A stretch of DNA of 64,000 bases from Rhizobium sp. L1K21 (GTDB lineage: Bacteria; Pseudomonadota; Alphaproteobacteria; Rhizobiales; Rhizobiaceae), in contig NZ_JAMXLE010000001.1 in the NCBI RefSeq assembly GCF_024055895.1, forward strand, positions 62,001 through 126,000, read 5' to 3'. Below, in pieces: positions 7,013 to 15,883 of the stretch. Position 1 is the first letter of the stretch; every line of letters starts with the position of its first letter. A model generated the notes under the pieces. That model saw only the letters and a program-made list of their open reading frames with translations, made no database searches and was not told where the DNA came from. Made by a program: the position numbers and the translations under genes.

Positions 7013-10000
7013 ATGAAATTTCAATCCACGTTTCTAGGCGTAACGTTGTTTGCATCTGTCCTGATGTTTTCACCGCTGCTTTCCGCCGCAGAAACGACGA
7101 TGCAGCCCGATCGTGAATGGGAGGATGCGGGCGATTGGCAGATTTACTGGAATCAACAGTTTGGCGGGTGCGTTGCCGAGCAGGCGCAAGCCGGGAATAC
7201 GTCTTTCGTGCTTGGAATTTCGCACGAGGACAAAAGGCTTTCCATGCTGGTGTTGAGCCCGGCCCTGTCATCTTTTGCGCCAGGCCAACCGCATGAGGTC
7301 AAGCTGCTCTTCGATGGCAAGACCGAATGGACGAACACCTTCATGGGTGTGGCCTTTAGTGGCCGGCAGGGCATTTTGGGTACCTATGGCGGGGGCGAAT
7401 TCCGCGAGCAGATTGCCCATTCATCCAACCTTGCGATCAGGTCCGGCGGCAAGACGCTGTTGACCTTGACGCTGAAGGGAACCCGGGCAGCAACAAATGG
7501 GGCAATTGCCTGCTACGAGGCCCTCAGCAAGGCACCAGCCGCCGCTCCGGCCGGAGGCCCCAAGGCTGATCTCGAGAAGGCAAATGGGCTGCGCAAGGAA
7601 GCCATTGCGGCCTATCAGCAGGGTAAATTTGATGAGGCGCTTGCGGCGGCTGAACAGATCCCCGGGCTGCTTGAGCCGGCGCTCGGTCCTGATCACGAGG
7701 CGCTTGCCGATGCGGCCAATCTGATCGGCGCGATCCATGCGGGGCAAAAGGATCTGGCGGGCGCCAAGACGTCTTTTGCAAAGGCTGTCAGCATTAACGA
7801 AAAGGCGCATGGGATAGAGCACCCGGCAACTGCGCAGAGCATCTACCGCCTTGCGCAGATCAATATTCAGATGCAGGATTTTGCGGCAGCTGAGCCTTTG
7901 CTCGAGAAGGCTGTTGCCGTTTTTGCCAAGACCGCCGAAGCGCCAAAGGAATTGGTGGCGGCGGTGACGCTGGATTATGGCAATGTTCTCCTTGAAAACG
8001 AGAAACCGGAAGCGGCTTTGCCGGTTGTCCGCGATGCTCTTGACATGCAGACCACGCTTTATGGCGACAAGGACCCACGTATCGCCAACGCACTGTATGG
8101 CGTTGGTCTGGCGCTGCAAAAGCAGAAAATGAAGCCGGAAGAGCAGGTTGCGCTTTTCACCCAGACCGCAGAGCTGCGCTCGGCAGCCTTTGGTGCGGAC
8201 AATCTCATGGTGGGCGATGCGCTGTTGAACCTGTCGGAGGCGCAGTTGCAGCAATCCGATTTCGAAGCGGCGAAGTCGACGCTTGAGAGAACACTTGCCA
8301 TTTATGAAAAGGCGGTCGGACCGGATCATCCCAAGGTTCAATACGCACTTGAGAGCCTCAGCCTCGTGGCTATCGAGCAATTGGAATTTGACAAGGCGCG
8401 GACACTTGAAGACCGTGCTCTGGCTATTCGCAAGACGGTTTATGGAGAAGAAAGCGCTCAATATGCGCTTGGTCTGATGGTGCAAAGCCGCGGCCTGATT
8501 GAAATGTCGGACTATCGGGCGGCTGAAGCGGCGATTGATCACGCGCTGGTGATCCAGGAAAAGCTGCAGGGCGGGGACACGGTCGGCTTCGCCGCGAGTT
8601 TGACGCAGGCGGCGCATGTTTATGCCAGCCTGACGAAATATGAAGAGGCTGAAAAGCTGGCATCCAGGGCCTGTGACATGTTTGAACGGCTGGAAGGCAA
8701 GATGTCGTCCAATCGCATTCCCTGCCTGCGCACCATCGGGCAGGCTGCCGCGCGGCTGGGCCGACCTGAGCAACAGGCCGAGATTTTACGCGAAGTGGCC
8801 GAGATCGCCGATCATGCAACAGAAAAGCGCGAGGAGCTTGTTTCGTCTGCACTGAAGGATTTGGCGATCAGTGCACAGCAAGGCGGAAAGCTGGAGGAGG
8901 CTGAAGCGCTTTATCGCCGGGTGCTGGAAACAGAGTCCACGGTCTATGCTGAAGGTGCACCCGAAGTTGCGGCGACCAAAGCGGCTTTGGCCAATGTCCT
9001 GAGCGATCGAACCAAGGATGAAGAGGCCGAGACGCTGTTTCGCGACGCGTTGCAAACGATGAAAACCGTTTATGGTGACAACAACCTCAGCACAGCGCGG
9101 GTCAGCCATAATTTTGCCTCGCACCTCATGAGCCGCGGCCACTATGATGAGGCCCAAACGTTGCAGACTGCGGCTGTTGCGGCGATGGCCGAACATTTCG
9201 GTAAACGCCACCCTTACTATTCGACGGCGCTTCAGGGGCTCGCCCGCCTTGAATATTTCCAAGGCAAGTTGGATGAGAGCAAGGCGCATTACGAAGATGT
9301 TCTTGAAATCGAAAAGGCGGCCTACGGCGCGAACGAGAAGAGCCTGACGCGCAACGGTTTGTCCGACACCATGCGCAAATCGGGAGATTATGAAGGTGCG
9401 CTTGCCGTTTTGCGGCCAGCTGCGGAGGCCAACAGGGCGCGTCGTCAGAGCTTTATGCCGCTCGTTGTCGGAGGGCCGAACCAGTCGGAAGACACACTCA
9501 AGGAAGGCTTCGTTTTCCTGCAGCGAAAAACGACAAGTTCGGTCGCCGGGGCAGTCGACAGCCTCGCTGCCCGTGCTGCCGCTGGCACTGGCGCTTTGGC
9601 TGATTTGATCCGTCAGAAACAGGACCTGGAAGCCGATCTGGCCAAGCTTGACGAAGACATTGGTGCGGAACGCGCGCAGCCTGCGGAGAGTTTCAGCCTC
9701 GAGAAGGCGGATTTTCTGCGTGGCCGCTATCGCGAGACCCAGGACAAGATTGCCGTCATTCAGCAAAAAATCAGCACGCAGTTTCCGGAATTTTCAGAAC
9801 TCGAGGGCGGAAATGCGATAACGGTCGAGACATTGCAGTCGCTGCTTCAAGCCGATGAGGCGCTGGTGATGATTGATATCGCCAAAGGCCCGTTTGATGG
9901 CGATGACTATGTCTATGCTGTCACGAAAGACCGGATCTCCGGTTATGCGCTGGAGACGGAGCATGGTGATGTTGCCAAAGCTGTCGAAATGCTGAGGGCC

Positions 10001-11038
10001 GGGCTTGCCTTTGAGACCAACAGCGAGACCAGTTTCGACAAACAGGCCGCCTTCGCGCTTTACAAGACCCTGCTTGGGCCTGCTGGCGATCTCCTGAAGG
10101 AGCGCAAGCACATTCTGTTCGTACTCAATGGCGCCATTTCTTCGCTGCCACCGCAGGTTCTCATCAGTGAAAACCCGGAGGGTATGGAAAATGGCGATGT
10201 GCGTTGGCTGATCCGGGACCATGCCATTTCCGTTCTGCCGTCTGCTTCCAGCCTGAAGCTGCTGCGCGAAAGCGCTTACACTGCTTCAAGCGCCGCCAAG
10301 CCCATGCGCGGTTACGGTGATCCGGTGTTCAGCCTTGAGACTGCCGACGCGACCGCAGTTTCCGCAGATCGTGGCTATGCGGCCTATTTCAAGCGTGGAC
10401 TGGCCGATGTTGGACTGTTGTCCAATGCGCTGGCCGCCTTGCCGGAAACGGCAGACGAGTTGCGAATGGTTGCCGCCAGCCTGAACGCCGATGAAGCCGA
10501 TCTTGTGCTTGGGTCGGCGGCTTCGGAAACGGCTGTCAAAAACGACAAGCTCGATGACTATGAGGTCGTCTATTTTGCCACCCATGGACTGGTTGCCGGT
10601 GAGGCAGCCCAGGTGGTGAAGGATGGCGCGGAACCGGCACTGGTTCTGTCTCTGCCGAAGGAGCCGACACCAGATGACGACGGACTTTTGACCTCGTCTG
10701 AAATTGCACGGTTGAAGCTCAATGCAAAGTGGGTGGTGCTTTCGGCCTGCAACACTGCGGCGGGCGACAATACGGGTGCTGATGCGCTTTCAGGTCTAGC
10801 GCGCTCCTTCTTTTATGCCGGGGCACGGTCGATGCTTGTGTCGCATTGGTCAGTTGCCAGCGATGCGACGGTTGAGCTGATGACTGAGACCTTCAAACGT
10901 GCGGCAGAAGACCAAGCCAAAAGGCCGACAGAGGCACTACGCGAGGCGATGCTTGCGATGATGGAGGACAGCGAACATCCGCAGTGGTCGGAGCCGTCTT
11001 ACTGGGCTCCGTTCGTCCTTGTCGGTCAGCCCGGCTGA
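7013..11038 (+). CDS. Exported TPR-CHAT protease (clan CD)
   Basis: A 1341-residue protein. A signal peptide (MKFQSTFLGVTLFASVLMF...LLSAAE) is followed by a ~140-residue unassigned beta domain containing a W..YWNQQFGGCVAE motif. About ten tetratricopeptide repeats follow (roughly residues 190-830; repeated 'A...Y...G...EA...' and 'HP' signatures of the TPR_12 type). After a coiled-coil stretch near 870-935 comes a C-terminal CHAT domain (about 1060-1341). The catalytic pair is present: H1191 in YFATHG and C1246 in LSACNTA, with the family's FFYAGARS and SHW motifs. CHAT is the caspase-like fold of separase relatives. ATG 7013 was chosen because AGGGGGG precedes it at 6997-7003 and the signal peptide then starts the protein. 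A CHAT protease made for export is less usual than the cytosolic forms. Confidence 0.85.
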   Translation: MKFQSTFLGVTLFASVLMFSPLLSAAETTMQPDREWEDAGDWQIYWNQQFGGCVAEQAQAGNTSFVLGISHEDKRLSMLVLSPALSSFAPGQPHEVKLLFDGKTEWTNTFMGVAFSGRQGILGTYGGGEFREQIAHSSNLAIRSGGKTLLTLTLKGTRAATNGAIACYEALSKAPAAAPAGGPKADLEKANGLRKEAIAAYQQGKFDEALAAAEQIPGLLEPALGPDHEALADAANLIGAIHAGQKDLAGAKTSFAKAVSINEKAHGIEHPATAQSIYRLAQINIQMQDFAAAEPLLEKAVAVFAKTAEAPKELVAAVTLDYGNVLLENEKPEAALPVVRDALDMQTTLYGDKDPRIANALYGVGLALQKQKMKPEEQVALFTQTAELRSAAFGADNLMVGDALLNLSEAQLQQSDFEAAKSTLERTLAIYEKAVGPDHPKVQYALESLSLVAIEQLEFDKARTLEDRALAIRKTVYGEESAQYALGLMVQSRGLIEMSDYRAAEAAIDHALVIQEKLQGGDTVGFAASLTQAAHVYASLTKYEEAEKLASRACDMFERLEGKMSSNRIPCLRTIGQAAARLGRPEQQAEILREVAEIADHATEKREELVSSALKDLAISAQQGGKLEEAEALYRRVLETESTVYAEGAPEVAATKAALANVLSDRTKDEEAETLFRDALQTMKTVYGDNNLSTARVSHNFASHLMSRGHYDEAQTLQTAAVAAMAEHFGKRHPYYSTALQGLARLEYFQGKLDESKAHYEDVLEIEKAAYGANEKSLTRNGLSDTMRKSGDYEGALAVLRPAAEANRARRQSFMPLVVGGPNQSEDTLKEGFVFLQRKTTSSVAGAVDSLAARAAAGTGALADLIRQKQDLEADLAKLDEDIGAERAQPAESFSLEKADFLRGRYRETQDKIAVIQQKISTQFPEFSELEGGNAITVETLQSLLQADEALVMIDIAKGPFDGDDYVYAVTKDRISGYALETEHGDVAKAVEMLRAGLAFETNSETSFDKQAAFALYKTLLGPAGDLLKERKHILFVLNGAISSLPPQVLISENPEGMENGDVRWLIRDHAISVLPSASSLKLLRESAYTASSAAKPMRGYGDPVFSLETADATAVSADRGYAAYFKRGLADVGLLSNALAALPETADELRMVAASLNADEADLVLGSAASETAVKNDKLDDYEVVYFATHGLVAGEAAQVVKDGAEPALVLSLPKEPTPDDDGLLTSSEIARLKLNAKWVVLSACNTAAGDNTGADALSGLARSFFYAGARSMLVSHWSVASDATVELMTETFKRAAEDQAKRPTEALREAMLAMMEDSEHPQWSEPSYWAPFVLVGQPG

Positions 11039-11096
11039 TCGTGTTGTCGTATTTTTTAGCGTAAGGCACCGAGTTATGGGTGGCCGGGAGACAAAG

Positions 11097-12545
11097 ATGA
11101 AGAAATATGTGCGTCTGGTTTTGGGCTTGCTGACCGGTCTTCTGTGGGTGCCGGTTGGTGTGACAGCTGCAGAGTTCGAGCTTCGGCAGGATTTGGCGGG
11201 TCACATCAACGGCCTTCGCGCGATTTATCGGCCTGCGTACTACGCTGATGATCCCCGGTTTGATCTTCCCGCGAACAGAGCCGGCCTCGAAAGGCCAAAT
11301 GACCATGAGCCCGGTGGAGATGATCCCGGATACAGGATCATCACCCTCTCCGGCGTCATCGAAAAGGGCGATGCTGCAAAATTGGACGCCTTTGTGGAGA
11401 AAACCTATGAGGAGGTTCAAGCCTATCCGTGGCTTCTGGTGCTTGACAGTCCCGGCGGCAATTTTCTGGAAGGCATCGCGATTGGAAAGTGGCTTGGTGA
11501 AAACCTCGCCAGTCAGGATCCGTCTTTTATGGGATCTTATGTTCTGAAGGGCGATAGTTGCCTTTCGGCATGCTCGCTTATCTTCGCGCTTTCCTCGCAC
11601 CGTCGCATGCTCAATGATTCCGACAGCGCACGCTTTATCGAAGTTGGCGGGCGCGTGGGCTTCCACATGGGTGCGGTGCCTGAGAATATGGGTACGCAGC
11701 AGGCGCAGGTGAATGCTATCATGGATCTCACCTACGATATCGTTGCGGCATATCTGTCGATCATTATCGATGAAACAAGCCCGCCGGAGCTTTTGCAGGA
11801 AGCACTGAAACACCGCACCTCGGAAAGCTTCTTTTATGCCGAGGCCAGTGATCGGGCCTATAATCTGGGTTTCATTCCCGTGGCTTATGGTGGCCTTTCT
11901 GACGCGCTGAGCGCAACGGCTTTGCCGATGAGCGAAGTTGAGGCCATGTGCACACATCTTCTGGAAATATCCCAGGAACCGTTGACTATTGTCACCGAGG
12001 ATTATGGCGTTTTGCCCCCTGCGAAAAAAATGGCGAAGGCTCTTTTTGAGGAGAAGGGTGGCGGCCCACTCATGGCATCTTTCGGCTCGGGTGAGACGTG
12101 CCTGATCGGCTTGACGCCAGCTGGGAATTTGCTGATGAATGTGACGCGCGAGCCGATCTCGTGCATTGACAAGCAGGCGGAGACTACCTGGGAATGGTGC
12201 GCAACGGATGCCGAGGTCTCCAGCTTTGCAACGACGGCACTTCTTGCCGACGTCAATTCGTGCCAGATGGGACGATTTACCGGCAGCCAGTATATTCTGG
12301 ATGGGCAGGGTTATGCTGAAACCCCGAAAGCCGTTGTTCTGGACGGCGTGAATATGCGCGATGCACCGAGCTTGAAGAGCAATACGATTGGTGCGCTGGG
12401 CGCTGGCGCAGAACTGGATTTGCTCGACTGCGCCGTCACCGATGACAATCAGGCCGTCTGGCTGAAGGGAAAGACAGACGGGCAGGAAGGCTGGGTCAGC
12501 GCGCGCTTCGTCAGGATGAAATTTGCGTGGGAAGATGGCGGTTAG
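11097..12545 (+). CDS. Exported ClpP-like (COG3904-type) protein with C-terminal SH3b domain
   Basis: A 482-residue protein with a signal peptide (MKKYVRLVLGLLTGLLWVPVGVTA). The middle part (about 75-270) has the features of periplasmic ClpP/crotonase-fold proteins: LDSPGGNFLEGIAIG, then a CLSACSLIF segment with the candidate nucleophile serine, then VGFHMGA with the candidate histidine. The last ~75 residues (GVNMRDAPSLKSNTIGALGAGAELDLL...EGWVSARFV) form a bacterial SH3 domain, usually a wall or peptide binder. The start codon follows the CHAT gene by 58 bp. ATG 11097 was chosen because it opens the signal peptide; a longer frame overlaps the CHAT stop. Proteolytic activity is inferred from fold only. 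Confidence 0.75.
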   Translation: MKKYVRLVLGLLTGLLWVPVGVTAAEFELRQDLAGHINGLRAIYRPAYYADDPRFDLPANRAGLERPNDHEPGGDDPGYRIITLSGVIEKGDAAKLDAFVEKTYEEVQAYPWLLVLDSPGGNFLEGIAIGKWLGENLASQDPSFMGSYVLKGDSCLSACSLIFALSSHRRMLNDSDSARFIEVGGRVGFHMGAVPENMGTQQAQVNAIMDLTYDIVAAYLSIIIDETSPPELLQEALKHRTSESFFYAEASDRAYNLGFIPVAYGGLSDALSATALPMSEVEAMCTHLLEISQEPLTIVTEDYGVLPPAKKMAKALFEEKGGGPLMASFGSGETCLIGLTPAGNLLMNVTREPISCIDKQAETTWEWCATDAEVSSFATTALLADVNSCQMGRFTGSQYILDGQGYAETPKAVVLDGVNMRDAPSLKSNTIGALGAGAELDLLDCAVTDDNQAVWLKGKTDGQEGWVSARFVRMKFAWEDGG

Positions 12546-12560
12546 CGCCAGTTTCCAAGA

Positions 12561-13235
12561 TCAGCTCGCGGGTATCAGAACCAACTGAACCCGCCGGTTC
12601 TGTTCGCCGAACGGGTCGGAGACGTCTTTCAGGCGGCTGGAGCCGGCACCGCTGACCAGCACGCGCCGTTCGGAAAAGTTTTCTTCGCCGCGAATGAAAT
12701 CGGCAACGGCCTGGGCGCGCCTGGCCGAGAGCGCCATGTTGTAGTCCTGGCTGCCCTTGGCATCTGTGTGGCCGAGGAACATGAAGCGGAAATCGGCGAA
12801 TTTGTCGCCGTTGAGAACGCGGGCGAGCTCCAGAAGCTTTGGATATTGGTCGGGTCTGATATTTGCCGAGTTATAGTCGAACAATATCTCCATATCGATG
12901 GAGGGCAGGGGTTCGGCGCTGGCTGTCTGACCGCTCTCTGCTTTTTTCGCCTTGATTGCGGCGGCTTCTTCGTGGTCGATGATTCCGATGTTGACCACAT
13001 CGTCCAGGCTGATGGCGCTTGAGGACTTGGAGGCTCCATCAGAGCAGCCATTGCCGCCCAAAAGGCAGTTTTCCAGGCTGGAGGCGGCGGGTGCAGCCGC
13101 CGCAGCCTTCGGCTTATCCGATATGTCATCGCCCAACTGGTCGAGCGAGATTATGGATTGGGCGAAAGCCTGGTGCGAGACAGAGGCTGAAAAACCGAAG
13201 ACGGCGGCCAAAACGATGTTTCTGAACTTGTTCAT
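12561..13235 (-). CDS. Second OmpA-family peptidoglycan-associated protein
   Basis: A 224-residue protein with a clear signal peptide (MNKFRNIVLAAVFGFSASVSHQAFA-QS). A low-complexity alanine/serine linker with two cysteines (CLLGGNGC) leads to a C-terminal OmpA domain: FDYNSANI, LGHTDAKGSQDYNMALSARRA, NRRVQLVL. It converges with the ClpP-like gene, leaving only 15 bp, and is divergent from the second caspase gene. With the OmpA-like gene at 1492-2154 it flanks the cytochrome-CHAT-ClpP block. Two wall-binding proteins in one protease locus suggest that the complex is anchored to peptidoglycan (inference). Confidence 0.85.
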   Translation of the reverse strand: MNKFRNIVLAAVFGFSASVSHQAFAQSIISLDQLGDDISDKPKAAAAAPAASSLENCLLGGNGCSDGASKSSSAISLDDVVNIGIIDHEEAAAIKAKKAESGQTASAEPLPSIDMEILFDYNSANIRPDQYPKLLELARVLNGDKFADFRFMFLGHTDAKGSQDYNMALSARRAQAVADFIRGEENFSERRVLVSGAGSSRLKDVSDPFGEQNRRVQLVLIPAS

Positions 13236-13414
13236 GATGTAACCATCCAACTGGAACTTGCCGATTATCCTATCCATTGGAGAATAAAACGGTTGTCCTT
13301 TAACGTTCTAGATTTCAAAATGTATGTTAAAAAATTGAATGGATCACGTCCAGTTGAATTGAAAGCGCGCTTTCGAACGCCGGTCTTGATGCATTTGTAA
13401 TGGAGTGGTGCCAG

Positions 13415-14656
13415 ATGATGAGTTCCTTGCGTTTGCTTTTGCCGCTTTTGCTGTTTTTCATCGGCGCAAGCGGAGTTCACGCGGAAAATCGCTATGCGCT
13501 TGTCATCGGCAACAGCGCCTACGCCAAAGTGGGGAGACTGCCGAATGCGGGCAACGATGCGCGGCTGATTGCCGACACGCTTCAAAAGCTCGACTTCGAG
13601 GTGCACACCATTTTCGACGCCAATGAAGATGCGCTGGGTGCTGCACTCGATGATCTGGCCGCGCGGATCAGTTCGATCGACGTTGTGGCCTTCTATTATG
13701 CCGGTCATGGTATTCAGAAGGATGGTGAAAACTATCTCATTCCCGTGGATGCCGAGCTTCAGACGGCAACGGCGATCGAACGCGAAACCATCCGGCTTCA
13801 GTCTTTTCTCGATATTATCGAAAAAGCGCCTATCGGCCTGGTCTTTCTGGATGCGTGCCGGAATAATCCGTTTGCCGAAACGCTTCTGGAGCAGGAAAGC
13901 GCAAGTGGACGCGACGTGCAAGTTACGCGCGGTCTGGCCGTTGTCCGGGCGAAAGGTGATATGCTGATAACTTTCGCCACCTTGCCGAACACGGTGGCCT
14001 CGGATGGCGCGCATGGCAATTCGCCCTTTGCGCGGGCGCTGGCGAAGAACCTGCCGACGCCCGGCGTCGAGGTCTCGGTGCTGATGAAGCGGGTGACGCG
14101 CGATGTGATCGCCGAGACGGGCCGCAGTCAGCGGCCGCAGCAGTTGTCGCAGATGCAGGCGGAGTTTTATTTCAAGCCCGGTGATGGCGCACAGTCTGTC
14201 AGCGCGCCTGCACCCGCACCGACCGTCGCCGCGGCAGCGCAGCCGGTTCTGCTTTCCGCCTATCCGTCGGAAGTCGGCACGGGAGAAGAGATTTCCCTCT
14301 TTGCCGACCTGCCTGAGGCCTGCTCTCCGATTTTTCTGGCGATTTCGCCCACGCGCAAGGTGACCCCTATTCCGGCACAGTTTTTCAAAACCGAACAGGC
14401 GGGCGGGCAGCGTGTTCGCTATGAAATTTCACCCGGCTCGCGTTATGGCCTTATCGTTCAGGAGCAGGACGAGCGTGGACGTAACTTCCTCGGCCTCATG
14501 TGTCTGAACCAGGGCCTGCCGGATGATAGGTCGGCGCGCGTTGAACTCTTGCGTTCTTTGAGCGAAGGCCTGGAAAAGGGGGAGCTGGAAGGCAGCCTTT
14601 TGCTGGCTGGCGCTTCGCCCGTGCCCTACAGCTTTGCGGACGTGATCATCAAATAG
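13415..14656 (+). CDS. Exported caspase-family protease (peptidase C14)
   Basis: A 413-residue protein with a signal peptide (MMSSLRLLLPLLLFFIGASGVHA) and a p20-like caspase domain (about 25-260). It begins RYALVIGNSAY and carries the catalytic dyad H98 (YYAGHG) and C148 (LDACRNNPF), ending in the usual QQLSQMQAEFYF. The C-terminal ~130 residues (LLSAYPSEVGTGEEISLFADLP...) look like a DUF4384-type beta module similar to the tail of the tetraheme cytochrome. ATG 13415 was chosen because GGAG lies 9 bases upstream; ATG 13400 is an alternative. The family cleaves after basic residues in metacaspase relatives; the substrate here is unknown. It is the second caspase-like gene of the locus. Confidence 0.88.
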   Translation: MMSSLRLLLPLLLFFIGASGVHAENRYALVIGNSAYAKVGRLPNAGNDARLIADTLQKLDFEVHTIFDANEDALGAALDDLAARISSIDVVAFYYAGHGIQKDGENYLIPVDAELQTATAIERETIRLQSFLDIIEKAPIGLVFLDACRNNPFAETLLEQESASGRDVQVTRGLAVVRAKGDMLITFATLPNTVASDGAHGNSPFARALAKNLPTPGVEVSVLMKRVTRDVIAETGRSQRPQQLSQMQAEFYFKPGDGAQSVSAPAPAPTVAAAAQPVLLSAYPSEVGTGEEISLFADLPEACSPIFLAISPTRKVTPIPAQFFKTEQAGGQRVRYEISPGSRYGLIVQEQDERGRNFLGLMCLNQGLPDDRSARVELLRSLSEGLEKGELEGSLLLAGASPVPYSFADVIIK

Positions 14657-14668
14657 GGGCCGTGGCTA

Positions 14669-15283
14669 TCACTGAAAACGGTCGGGATGGGCCAGCTTGA
14701 AGGCGGGGAGCGTTTCCAGATGCGCGCCGATCCGCAAGAGCTTGGGCATCGCAGCGAGATCGACATTCCAGCGACGGGCGTTGTATAGCTGGGGCACGAG
14801 GCAGATGTCGGCCAGAGAGACCCGGTCTTCGTGGCAGTAATTGCCGTCGCCCACCATCTGCTCCAGCGCAGCCAGGCCGGGTGCGATGAAGGACTGCATC
14901 CAATGTTCCATTGAAATTTTTCCGCCGGTTTCCTGCGTGACGAATTTCGCCACGCGCAAATTGCACACCGGATGAATTTCCATCGCCACCGCATAGGCAA
15001 GTGCGCGGACATGTGCGCGCTCAATGGCGCTATCGGGTAGCAGGCCGACGCCATGAACTTCCTCCAGATATTCGATGATGGCGAGCGACTGGGTCAGTTT
15101 TTGGCGTCCGATTTCAAGCACCGGAACAAGGCCCTGCGGGTTGAGTGCTCGGTGTTCCGGCGATGTCTGCTCGCCCTTGGTCAAATCGACCGGCAGGCTC
15201 TTGTAATCGAGACCTGCAAGGTTCAGCGCAATGCGCACGCGGTAGCTTGCCGACGAGCGCCAGTAATCGTGAAGTGTTATCAT
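14669..15283 (-). CDS. maiA: Maleylacetoacetate isomerase (zeta-class glutathione transferase)
   Basis: A 204-residue protein starting MITLHDYWRSSASYRVRIAL. The SS(A)SYRVRIAL stretch (residues 10-19) is the glutathione-binding signature of zeta GSTs, here SSAS in place of the more usual SSCS. NPQGLVPVL and QSLAIIEYLEE are also conserved. The enzyme isomerises maleylacetoacetate to fumarylacetoacetate, the second step of homogentisate breakdown, in the cytoplasm. Its start overlaps the marR stop (ATGA), so the two form an operon divergent from hmgA. Confidence 0.93.
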   Translation of the reverse strand: MITLHDYWRSSASYRVRIALNLAGLDYKSLPVDLTKGEQTSPEHRALNPQGLVPVLEIGRQKLTQSLAIIEYLEEVHGVGLLPDSAIERAHVRALAYAVAMEIHPVCNLRVAKFVTQETGGKISMEHWMQSFIAPGLAALEQMVGDGNYCHEDRVSLADICLVPQLYNARRWNVDLAAMPKLLRIGAHLETLPAFKLAHPDRFQ

Positions 15284-15732
15284 TGTTCCTCTCCCAGAAG
15301 CTTTTCGATCGCATCATCCAGGCCTTTGAAGGTATCGCCGAGTTTCTCCTCGATCTCGGCCTGAAAGGCGATTGCCAAGGGCAGGAGCTTTGACATCAGC
15401 TCTTCGCCCTTCGGTGTCAGTGCAAGCTGAACCAGTCGGCGGTCCTTGTCGTTGATGCGTTTTGCGATATAGCCGGCATCCTCAAGGCGCGAGGCGGCGC
15501 GGCTGACTTTGGATTTTTCCATGGCCACGCGCATCTCGATATCGCGCACCGAGACATTTCCGGAATGGGTGAGGTGAACCAGAACCCGCCATTCCGGAAC
15601 GGAAATGCCAAATCGTGTTCGATATTGCCGCGCCAAGCCGTCGCTGAGCTTTTGTGCCGCCACGGTCAGCCGGTAAGGCGTGAAATGCATCAGGTCGAAT
15701 TCGGGTGCCGTTCCTCGTCCCTTTTCGCTCAT
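15280..15732 (-). CDS. MarR-family regulator of the homogentisate genes
   Basis: A 150-residue winged-helix protein: VPEWRVLVHLTHSGNVSVRDIEMRVAMEKSKVSRAASRLEDAGYI is the recognition region and DKDRRLVQLALTPKGEEL the wing. It sits between maiA (4-bp overlap) and the divergent hmgA promoter, whose two inverted repeats are the likely binding sites. MarR proteins that bind aromatic intermediates usually repress until ligand arrives. ATG 15732 was chosen because a GGGGG stretch precedes it at good distance; an upstream in-frame start would add 8 residues. Confidence 0.88.
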   Translation of the reverse strand: MSEKGRGTAPEFDLMHFTPYRLTVAAQKLSDGLARQYRTRFGISVPEWRVLVHLTHSGNVSVRDIEMRVAMEKSKVSRAASRLEDAGYIAKRINDKDRRLVQLALTPKGEELMSKLLPLAIAFQAEIEEKLGDTFKGLDDAIEKLLGEEQ

Positions 15733-15783
15733 ATTGTCGCCCCCAACTTCCCGCACAATCGTGTTTCAATAAGCGTAAATGCC

Positions 15784-15826
15784 GTTGCGGATGCAACAAT
15801 ATTCTTGACTTCATTGCAAATGCAAC
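15784..15826. promoter_or_regulatory. Tandem MarR-type operators in the hmgA/marR promoter
   Basis: There are two inverted repeats of the same design: GTTGC-GGAT-GCAAC at 15784-15797 and ATTGC-AAAT-GCAAC at 15813-15826, with centres 29 bp apart. The second lies exactly between the -35 and -10 of the hmgA promoter, and both fall inside the opposing marR promoter. This is the geometry of a repressor that blocks both directions. Confidence 0.75.
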
Positions 15827-15833
15827 GAATATT
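15805..15833 (+). promoter_or_regulatory. hmgA operon promoter (sigma-70 type)
   Basis: TTGACT (15805-15810), a 17-bp spacer, AATATT (15828-15833). On the other strand TTGCAT, a 16-bp spacer and AATATT (near 15825-15798) could serve marR-maiA. The operators overlap both. Confidence 0.65.
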
Positions 15834-15883
15834 GAGTGAAACAGGCCGCGCGGGAGAGCGTGGCTTATGTGGAGGAAAACAGG

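Noticed and set aside
7421-8773. A 450-codon minus-strand open frame opposite the TPR region.
   Set aside because: It arises from codon bias of the TPR repeats on the other strand and has no recognisable domain.
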